The notes beneath the pieces were generated by a model. It saw nothing but the letters and a program-made list of their open reading frames with translations. It was not told the DNA's origin and searched no databases. A DNA stretch of 64,000 bases from Diphasiastrum complanatum (taxonomy: Eukaryota > Streptophyta > Lycopodiopsida > Lycopodiales > Lycopodiaceae), in the NCBI GenBank assembly GCA_029204225.1, contig CM055094.1, positions 23,706,541-23,770,540 of the forward strand, in the 5' to 3' direction. Each line of letters starts with the position of its first letter. Position 1 is the first letter of the stretch. A program made the position numbers and the translations under genes. Below, piece by piece: positions 60,901 through 64,000 of this stretch.

Positions 60901-62629
60901 CCATCAGTTGAACCTCTTTTGGGATTGTCATCTTCTTTTCTTTGACGTTTGCGGCCCTTCTTTGTTGTGTTTGAATTGGAGAGCTTACTGCTACCAGCGG
61001 TACTAGGAGCCTCATTATCTGGGACATCTACGTTACAAATAACAGCCCGTGGTTCTATTAAACAAAACTCTTGGTTAAAACAACAGCATTTTGAATCTGG
61101 AGGGAGGCAGCCCGAACATGTTCAGATAGCACTCACAGAAAATATTAAAAATATGATAATCTTAGAGATGGACACGCACTTACTTATTCCTGTCTCTTTG
61201 AGGAATGGTTTCGCAAGAGCCAAAACCATTTCCTGGTCTTTAATTTCAAGATTTTCCCAGCCCCATAAATCTTCCATTGGCTGCACAAATAAGCCTGTCT
61301 CTAAAAAGCACTCTGCATGTCGCCAAGCTGGAACTTTCCCTCGAAATCGCGAACTATCAGATTCGACCATCGTAGATATGCGGACCTGTATAGGTTTATA
61401 TTCCCTCAACTAAATTAAAATGCAGCAAATCTTTAGTGATTCAGAAAAGAGAATGCACCAGCAAAACCTAAATGCTTCATGACAGTTTGCAATACTAGCT
61501 TTAACATCAGCAGCACAAATTGTAAATCTTACATGTTACCTGTCAAATAGAAATTTTAAGTCCAAAGTGGCCAAAATAACGTGCAACTTTACAAAGCCAA
61601 TGCAAAGGCTGCAAAGGCTGCAAAGGCAAAGATACTAAAGCGAAACAAACACATTTAACTCAGAAAACTGAGTTTCTAGAGCTTTCGTTTGACAAGATAC
61701 CAGGCAATAAACATAGAATGACTGTGATGCACCAGTTATGATGGAATTGATGGAGAAAAATCTATGAAAATGAATCAGCCGAGTGGTAACTCTGGTGAAA
61801 AACCTAGAAGATTCTAAGGGGTGCAATTGAGCATCCAAAAGTAAAGTTCTAAAGCTTACTAAAGAAAACATACCAATCTGACAATATGTAGACAGATCAT
61901 GAGGAAAAAAATAAGTGATTCAAAATTGCTACGAACATGTTAGAGCAAGTGTATGTTCTCTCCTCACTAGAACTGAATTGACAGACGACATGAATGAAAT
62001 TCAGAATTAAGCATGACAATATAACTTAGAATGCATTCTGAAGTTGAAAACCTAGTGCCACACCATGTGTGGACTAAACTCATATCCTTTGGTACTTGGA
62101 CTCAAGTTGAAAAACTTTAGGTAGTTAGCCACTGGTCATAACAAGGTGCCATAAAAAAACAGCTATTGATAATCATCCCATGTGCCTATCTCTCTTCATG
62201 CTACTACCTACCGTTCCCTTCTCAATCTTTTCATTGCACCCCTTGCAAGTTGCACGAGAACTTTTGGCATTTTCAATCGCACAGTCCCCAACCCCAACAG
62301 CTCCAGTAGCCACAGCAGCACCATGAGCTATTTTCACCTCAGGAATGGTTTGAAACTGACCTTCAACATATTTGCGCAGCTTCTGCTGGTCTTCCCATCG
62401 CAAATTGTCCACTCCCTCCACATCTTCCAGGCTGCAATTACAGACAAGTTCAAGGCAACAACTTGTGACACAAACTGAATAATTGGCTCTTCACTCTTCC
62501 TCTCAACTGATTCTCGTAGAGCTCCATACCGCATGTCATATGCAGCTACTTTAATAAAAGCAGTTGACATGATACTTACGAATGAAATTTCTTTGCTTTT
62601 TTCATTATGCATCCAGCATGGTGCCATTC
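26628..62629 (-). CDS. PARP1: Poly(ADP-ribose) polymerase 1, 5'-truncated by the window edge
   Basis: DNA-damage sensor of the nucleus that uses NAD+ to make poly(ADP-ribose) on itself and chromatin proteins. Nineteen minus-strand exons (transcript order): 62629-62580, 62431-62212, 61385-61184, 61027-60628, 60338-60143, 48440-48267, 48070-48010, 46985-46919, 46737-46486, 43499-43262, 34344-34229, 34094-34018, 33868-33708, 33530-33333, 32485-32377, 32213-32131, 32005-31868, 27131-26949, 26675-26628. They total 2,973 nt, 990 residues plus stop, with no internal stop and all introns GT-AG. Domain order is Zn1 (second half), Zn2, NLS linker, PADR1/Zn3, BRCT, WGR, helical, catalytic. The protein ends [11 protein letters not shown]. 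The start codon and roughly 50 residues lie beyond 64,000. Introns of 11.7, 8.9, 4.7 and 3.0 kb hold transposon debris; the rest are about 0.1-1 kb. It looks functional. Confidence 0.95.
27132..28554. other. PARP1 intron sequence, no separate gene
   Basis: Non-coding on the PARP1 strand. It contains a CA/GT microsatellite at about 27,364-27,389. The plus-strand open frame 28,178-28,774 overlaps the fragment below but shows no motif of its own. Confidence 0.45.
28555..28980 (+). pseudogene. L1-ORF1-like nucleic-acid-binding fragment in a PARP1 intron
   Basis: A 141-codon open frame reads [77 protein letters not shown] and [14 protein letters not shown]. The pattern IxVRFTSxxxRxxVL...Y(I/L)xEDLT...RKxxRxEAxxxGK resembles the C-terminal domain of LINE-1 ORF1 proteins. 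No RT-bearing ORF2 lies nearby. Family assignment is from pattern memory only. Confidence 0.4.
29164..29312. repeat. (CT)40 microsatellite and G15 run
   Basis: An 80-base CT run (29,164-29,243) is followed after 54 bp by 15 consecutive G (29,298-29,312). It lies in a PARP1 intron. Confidence 0.9.
29831..30333. repeat. 500-bp polypurine tract with two (GA)n arrays
   Basis: (GA)35 at 29,831-29,900. Then comes about 380 bp of nearly pure purine made of GAGCGAGGGAGAGAGC-like words. (GA)n follows at about 30,283-30,333. The Leu/Ser/Pro-rich open frames on the minus strand are artefacts of this composition. Confidence 0.9.
30335..30576. repeat. Repeat cluster carrying five ACACGTGT palindromes
   Basis: Three copies of a 42-47 bp unit (30,335-30,376; 30,377-30,422; 30,505-30,551) share GCGGGCCATACCCTCTGCCG followed by the palindrome. 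ACACGTGT occurs at 30,368, 30,408, 30,481, 30,536 and 30,569. A 28-bp (GA)n separates copies two and three. Each palindrome contains the CACGTG G-box core used by plant bHLH/bZIP factors. It sits inside the 4.7-kb PARP1 intron. Confidence 0.75.
30600..31867. other. PARP1 intron sequence without recognised gene
   Basis: Contains a palindromic TTCCGGAACG-type block at 30,880-30,915 (GTTCCGTTCCGGAACGCG, then CCGGAACGTG) and a GATTCGGAAGAATCGGAATC hairpin-like block near 31,410. Short open frames here carry no motif. Confidence 0.4.
33333..34344 (-). CDS. PARP1: PARP1 exons: helical regulatory domain
   Basis: Four closely spaced exons. Key runs are [67 protein letters not shown] and [20 protein letters not shown]. 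These match the alpha-helical autoinhibitory domain of PARP1, which unfolds when DNA is bound. Residues and spacing look normal, and introns are only 134-177 bp. Confidence 0.93.
34796..35089 (-). pseudogene. copia gag N-terminal fragment
   Basis: Reads [39 protein letters not shown] and [19 protein letters not shown]/VDGxNYxxWKFKM...WEIV is the standard copia gag opening. It lies in the 8.9-kb PARP1 intron, on the same strand as the gene. No further domains were found next to it. Confidence 0.65.
35090..36400. other. PARP1 intron sequence, probably LTR-derived
   Basis: No coding region is recognised. TGTAAGACCC at about 35,427 resembles the start of a Ty3 LTR. Pyrimidine/purine-rich motifs follow, but no boundary pair could be set. 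Confidence 0.3.
36418..36770 (-). pseudogene. Ty3/gypsy integrase C-terminal fragment
   Basis: Minus-strand translation gives [40 protein letters not shown] and, beyond a frame change, VFLR plus a TMRTG-like ending. This matches the end of Ty3 integrase (AxxRQKxYAD.KRR...F..GD.V.L...). A homologous piece with the identical word MQEMLQVA lies on the plus strand at 56.7 kb. Confidence 0.6.
36771..38772. other. Element-internal or intron sequence without recognised coding
   Basis: Roughly 2 kb with no readable protein motif on either strand. It lies between a Ty3 integrase remnant and a primer site that face the same way (minus). It may be the untranslated leader and the scar of an internally deleted Ty3 element. 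Confidence 0.35.
38773..38785 (-). other. Primer-binding site, tRNA-Met type (minus strand)
   Basis: Minus-strand TGGTATCAGAGCC is a perfect match to the common plant LTR-element primer site. The bordering sequence on its 5' side ends TTTACA, so an LTR would extend rightward from TGTAAAGACC at 38,787. Confidence 0.65.
38787..40380 (-). repeat. Probable LTR of a minus-strand LTR retrotransposon (right boundary uncertain)
   Basis: Starts at TGTAAAGACC next to the primer site and shows no coding sequence for about 1.6 kb. It contains a duplicated block CTAGAGGTTGCCCATCCTCA (about 39,842 and 39,885) and repeated CTTTATAGACTC(C/T)ACTGAGCC words near 39,957-40,030. The far end was not identified with certainty. 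Confidence 0.4.
40830..41903 (-). pseudogene. copia gag with zinc knuckle, broken by an internal duplication
   Basis: On the minus strand the ATG near 41,780 opens [20 protein letters not shown], then [14 protein letters not shown]. After the duplication come [58 protein letters not shown] and finally [10 protein letters not shown] (about 41,030), a degenerate CCHC knuckle. It lies in the 8.9-kb PARP1 intron, on the same strand as the gene. Confidence 0.7.
41583..41813. repeat. Two identical 95-bp direct repeats, 136 bp apart
   Basis: Copies at 41,583-41,677 and 41,719-41,813 are identical base for base. Both encode the gag opening ([15 protein letters not shown]...) on the minus strand. This shows a recent tandem duplication with a 136-bp period. 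Confidence 0.9.
41904..41915 (-). other. Primer-binding site of the minus-strand copia
   Basis: Minus-strand TGGTATCAGAGC, followed in the element direction by the gag leader. Confidence 0.7.
41916..42500 (-). repeat. 5' LTR of the minus-strand copia (right end approximate)
   Basis: The LTR should start at TGTCGAAAAT beside the primer site. It contains a run of GAAGTCGA/GATGAAGTCG words at 42,210-42,375 with an approximate 9-12 bp period. A second GCTCTGATATCA half-site occurs at about 41,986. The outer end could not be fixed. Confidence 0.45.
42501..43261. other. PARP1 intron sequence, no gene
   Basis: AT-rich, no coding motif. Confidence 0.4.
43262..43499 (-). CDS. PARP1: PARP1 exon: WGR domain
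   Basis: One exon encodes [20 protein letters not shown], then [11 protein letters not shown] with the defining Trp-Gly-Arg, [18 protein letters not shown] and [14 protein letters not shown] binds the 5' end at breaks and relays activation to the catalytic part. Large introns lie on both sides (3.0 kb and 8.9 kb). Confidence 0.95.
43719..43975. repeat. 131-bp tandem duplication beside the WGR exon
   Basis: Units at 43,719-43,849 and 43,850-about 43,975 share GAGTATATTAC, GCATTAACGAAATG, CTAAACTGCAAAGGCCAGTT and CTTAAACAGTTTTTCCAAC with scattered differences. It lies about 220 bp upstream of the PARP1 WGR exon acceptor. Confidence 0.85.
43980..45039. other. PARP1 intron sequence, no clear gene
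   Basis: No firm coding call. Weak gag-like wording may precede the RT fragment but is not strong enough to annotate. Confidence 0.35.
45040..45250 (+). pseudogene. Ty3/gypsy RT fragment
   Basis: Plus-strand reading gives [10 protein letters not shown], a stop, [37 protein letters not shown] and VFSKID. This aligns to the Ty3 RT core FGAPVLFV.KKDG.LR.CIDYRALN..TIKN.YPLP.IDDL.DQ...A..FSKIDL. The fragment is antisense to PARP1. Confidence 0.55.
45251..46485. other. PARP1 intron sequence, no gene called
   Basis: A 113-codon plus-strand frame (45,464-45,805), rich in Pro and Ser at its start, has no recognised motif. It may be retrotransposon-derived. Confidence 0.35.
46486..48440 (-). CDS. PARP1: PARP1 exons: linker, BRCT domain and approach to WGR
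   Basis: Four exons (48440-48267, 48070-48010, 46985-46919, 46737-46486). The first carries a basic linker ([14 protein letters not shown]) and the first BRCT strand ([15 protein letters not shown]). The second gives [20 protein letters not shown], the third [20 protein letters not shown], and the fourth [20 protein letters not shown] with the conserved W/C-position helix. The fourth continues into [15 protein letters not shown] and [15 protein letters not shown], the strand leading to WGR. BRCT is the automodification and protein-interaction region. Confidence 0.88.
46986..48009. other. PARP1 intron of about 1 kb, no gene
   Basis: No coding or repeat feature stands out. Confidence 0.5.
48671..49034. 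repeat. Microsatellites: GA/G-run and GT/TCTG
   Basis: (GA)n followed by G12 at about 48,671-48,709. (GT)22 at 48,951-48,994, passing into TCTG repeats to about 49,034. All lie in the 11.7-kb PARP1 intron. Confidence 0.85.
49190..49680 (+). pseudogene. Ty3/gypsy RNase H end and integrase fragment
   Basis: [19 protein letters not shown] (about 49,200-49,260) is the closing RNase H motif. It is followed by a broken integrase zinc region ([10 protein letters not shown] near 49,430) and core wording [19 protein letters not shown] (about 49,550-49,610). Frameshifts abound. It is antisense to PARP1. Confidence 0.6.
49700..50270. other. PARP1 intron sequence, no gene
   Basis: Intronic filler between two Ty3 fragments; no motif seen. 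Confidence 0.4.
50270..50690 (-). pseudogene. Ty3/gypsy gag nucleocapsid fragment with two CCHC knuckles
   Basis: Minus-strand reading gives [20 protein letters not shown], then [14 protein letters not shown] (intact C-X2-C-X4-H-X4-C), a stop, [20 protein letters not shown] and [17 protein letters not shown] (second knuckle intact). The knuckle pair joined by P-RK-x-GYVP and followed by CPQPQ matches the pair of the Ty3 element at 4.49-4.62 kb, so the two belong to related families. Confidence 0.65.
50776..53455 (+). pseudogene. hAT-family (DUF659 type) transposase, spliced and degenerate
   Basis: Domains in order. BED zinc finger DPLWDHV and WTCRYC (from 50,790), whose second half ([14 protein letters not shown]) is in another frame. 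DUF659 part at about 51,360-51,498: [20 protein letters not shown], then [14 protein letters not shown]. After an intron (acceptor at about 51,620) come [20 protein letters not shown] and [20 protein letters not shown]. Next is [20 protein letters not shown] (about 52,120-52,360). The dimerisation domain is at 52,590-52,760: [20 protein letters not shown], then [16 protein letters not shown]. The tail has [19 protein letters not shown]. These exons would cut and paste the element. TNNA replaces the usual TDNA. Terminal inverted repeats were not found. It lies antisense in a PARP1 intron. Confidence 0.75.
53770..54080 (-). pseudogene. Ty3/gypsy RT fragment
   Basis: Minus-strand reading from about 54,050 gives [47 protein letters not shown]. 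After a frame change comes [20 protein letters not shown], then IKIDLK. This is the Ty3 RT core. It is on the same strand as PARP1 and opposite to the neighbouring hAT and Ty3 pieces. Confidence 0.7.
54101..54318. repeat. 24-bp perfect inverted repeat with internal hairpin
   Basis: Positions 54,112-54,135 are the exact reverse complement of 54,295-54,318, across a 159-bp loop. The left arm also forms its own 10-bp hairpin (GCGTCTAATC at 54,101-54,110 with GATTAGACGC at 54,125-54,134). The shared core TCTAGAACTAGTGGAT contains XbaI and SpeI sites. It may be a small foldback element. Confidence 0.8.
54870..54881 (+). other. Primer-binding site, tRNA-Met type
   Basis: TGGTATCAGAGC on the plus strand, about 560 bp before Ty3 pol remnants of the same orientation. 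The LTR would lie to its left, but its start was not identified. Confidence 0.6.
55430..56950 (+). pseudogene. Ty3/gypsy RNase H-integrase remnant
   Basis: Traces of RNase H (YEKELF near 55,430) precede the integrase zinc region at 55,785-56,050: [60 protein letters not shown]. The core start is [20 protein letters not shown], then VVGRLS, after which homology is lost. The C-terminal part is at 56,640-56,930: [20 protein letters not shown] and [20 protein letters not shown]. About 300 bp of foreign sequence interrupts the core. It is antisense to PARP1. Confidence 0.65.
57000..60142. other. PARP1 intron sequence, mostly unassigned
   Basis: No firm coding region. At 59,140-59,220 the plus strand reads [18 protein letters not shown], which resembles the IHPVFHVSQLKP motif at the end of chromodomain-type Ty3 integrases; this is weak, isolated evidence. 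CTCCCCCTTGATCAAAA near 57,176 looks like an LTR-element leader or polypurine-tract complement. Confidence 0.35.
60143..60338 (-). CDS. PARP1: PARP1 exon: PADR1 / zinc finger 3
   Basis: Reads [20 protein letters not shown], then [20 protein letters not shown] and KWKIPEE. The four Cys (CPMC, YRC, SKC) match the zinc site of the PADR1 domain, which couples DNA binding to activation in the family. It is followed by the largest intron of the gene (11.7 kb). Confidence 0.92.
60628..61027 (-). CDS. PARP1: PARP1 exon: basic NLS linker and start of PADR1
   Basis: One 400-nt exon. It holds a bipartite-looking basic segment [17 protein letters not shown], a second basic cluster GKKKKMKN, then [20 protein letters not shown] and [20 protein letters not shown], which open the PADR1 (zinc finger 3) domain. 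The basic segments suit nuclear import; this is inferred from composition. Confidence 0.9.
61184..62629 (-). CDS. PARP1: PARP1 exons: end of zinc finger 1 and zinc finger 2
   Basis: The first visible exon reads [17 protein letters not shown], supplying the last His and Cys ligands of zinc finger 1. The next exon gives [20 protein letters not shown], a hallmark plant PARP1 linker, an Ala/Val/Gly-rich stretch, then [16 protein letters not shown], which begins zinc finger 2 with its C-X2-C pair. The third exon has RISTMVES and [13 protein letters not shown], the H-X2-C pair. These two fingers recognise DNA nicks and breaks. All visible ligands are intact. Confidence 0.92.
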
Positions 62630-62639
62630 CTGTAAGCCA

Positions 62640-64000
62640 GAAACGACACAACTATTAGCTATGCTGTAACATTGTAGTTAATTTGAATCCTAGGTTCTTA
62701 AAGAATATCAGAGCTTCTCAGTTCAGATTCTGGGTTTAGATTAAGATGTTGACTCTTCCATATGCTAGTGCATATATCTATTTGTGAAATTTGAGTATAT
62801 CCAATGTCACAAATTTAAATTGTGAAGTCAGTGATATCATAAGGTAAAGCTTAGAAACAATATACGTGCAACCAAAAAATTCAAAGAATCTAAATCAGAA
62901 CAATCATATAGGATACAATAAAGAAAAAATCTTAGCCAAACAGCATTGCTTATGTCTCATCAGTACCCAAACATAAGTTGCTAACAGGGTTTCAAAAGAA
63001 TCCGGGTATGCTAGTACATATCCTACTTGATGTAAGGTTAATATCAGTGTTGCTGACTTTTCTTAAACGACTTTGTTGTTAGATAATCCATTGGAATAAT
63101 CTTGTCTTGCAACAAAGTTTGATAGCAGTGCATGGTGCTATAACATGAAGAAGAAGTTGCATAGGTACCATGGAAGATGCAGGAAGTCTACAGCCCTGAA
63201 AGACATCACCAAGTAGGGCTTGACAGACTTGAGAGGTCTAGGAATAAGACAAAGGCTATGCATGCTTACTATCACTCATGTATCTACAATAATTTAAAAA
63301 GCCAAGTTATACTAGAATTGAGCTTTTGGGTAGCTAAAGAGGCTATTTCTTATTTGAAATAAGCTGAAACAACATACATACGTTACCAAGCATAAATATC
63401 ATTGTTTCTGGGTATGCTCTACTAATAAGAGATTGGCTTAACTATTTAGCTGAATACTAATGTCACAACCCCAGATCAACCATTGGAAGAGATTCAAGAA
63501 ATGTTCTCGGACAGGTATGTTCATGTGAACGTGCAAAGGAAACTAGAGCTGAAGATTGAAACAGAGACTCCAGTGCATGCATCCAAGGGTTGAGAAGCTT
63601 GTAAGTTGGTAACTATTGCTGTTGAAGTGTTTCCAGAATTTAACGTGGTCGCAGTTGGATCCAGTTGATTGCAGGAATCGGAACAAGTCTATGGCTATGA
63701 ACTTCTAACCGACTTTCATGCTTGATATCTAGTAACAAGAAGAAGCTTCGGGAGAGGGACAAGGTGTTTAAAATGCTTATAATCGCAAAGAAACCCCAGG
63801 AGCTGCAATTATGCGTAATGGAGAATGAGGGCGAAGAATATTCCAACTCCCAAAGTGCAAGAAACGAGAAAGACGTAAAAGCAGCCGATGGTTCAGAGGA
63901 AGAATCTTCAAGACCGTACTCATCGATTTCCATGATACAGGAAACTTCACATTAAGAAGTGCAAAAGAAATTTTGAAGGTTGTGAGCCACTTTAATGGTT
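62640..64000. other. Intron sequence upstream of the first visible PARP1 exon
   Basis: I searched the minus strand for the missing PARP1 N-terminus (the CxxC pair of zinc finger 1) and did not find it, so it should lie beyond 64,000. Plus-strand frames at 63,177-63,362 and 63,722-63,955 (charged, Glu/Lys-rich) show no family motif. Confidence 0.45.

Noticed and set aside
63722-63955. Missing N-terminal exon of PARP1
   Set aside because: Wrong strand, and no Cys-X2-Cys pair of zinc finger 1 is present.

Overview
The window is nuclear DNA from a seed plant with a large, repeat-rich genome. It is AT-rich, its genes are cut by many GT-AG introns, most of the sequence is decayed LTR retrotransposon, and simple-sequence tracts are common. 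The species cannot be fixed from the sequence. Two ordinary genes are present, both on the minus strand.

The first gene (13,301-14,922) is a complete seven-exon RAB7/RABG3-type small GTPase of 206 residues. All nucleotide-binding motifs and a C-terminal CXC prenylation motif are intact. One intron uses a GC donor, and introns 1 and 2 carry tandem duplications. Upstream lie a cluster of CACGTGG boxes, long G and C runs and a very GC-rich island. The second gene is PARP1, poly(ADP-ribose) polymerase 1 (26,628 to beyond 62,629). Nineteen exons can be placed, summing to exactly 991 codons including the stop. They run from the middle of zinc finger 1 through zinc finger 2, an NLS linker, PADR1/zinc finger 3, BRCT, WGR, the helical domain and the ADP-ribosyltransferase domain, with the H-Y-E triad intact. 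The first exon(s) lie beyond the right edge. Four large introns (11.7, 8.9, 4.7 and 3.0 kb) hold almost all of the transposon debris; the other fourteen are about 0.1-1 kb.

Layout: 1-480, a Ty1/copia remnant (-). 994-10,201, a decayed Ty3/gypsy element (+) with a possible 5' LTR, gag split by a copia fragment, a poly(A) run at the gag/pol frame change, two tandem homologous proteases, RT, RNase H and integrase, then about 500 codons of unrecognised coding sequence. 10.2-13.3 kb, no gene. 13.3-16.3 kb, RABG3 and its GC-rich upstream region. 18.9-20.5 kb, an unrecognised minus-strand coding segment next to a roughly palindromic region with outward-facing TATA boxes. 20.7-23.9 kb, a copia element with LTR and primer site, cut off at the start of RT. 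24.0-25.3 kb, a second copia whose gag is split into head-to-head halves. 26.6-64 kb, PARP1, whose introns contain an L1-ORF1-like fragment, polypurine tracts, a repeated ACACGTGT cluster, several copia and gypsy fragments, and a spliced hAT transposase relic.

The most unusual structures are the double-protease Ty3 element with its unknown 3' module, the inverted twin-promoter region at 19.6-20.45 kb, and the repeated G-box palindromes inside a PARP1 intron. Whether any of these is new needs database comparison.
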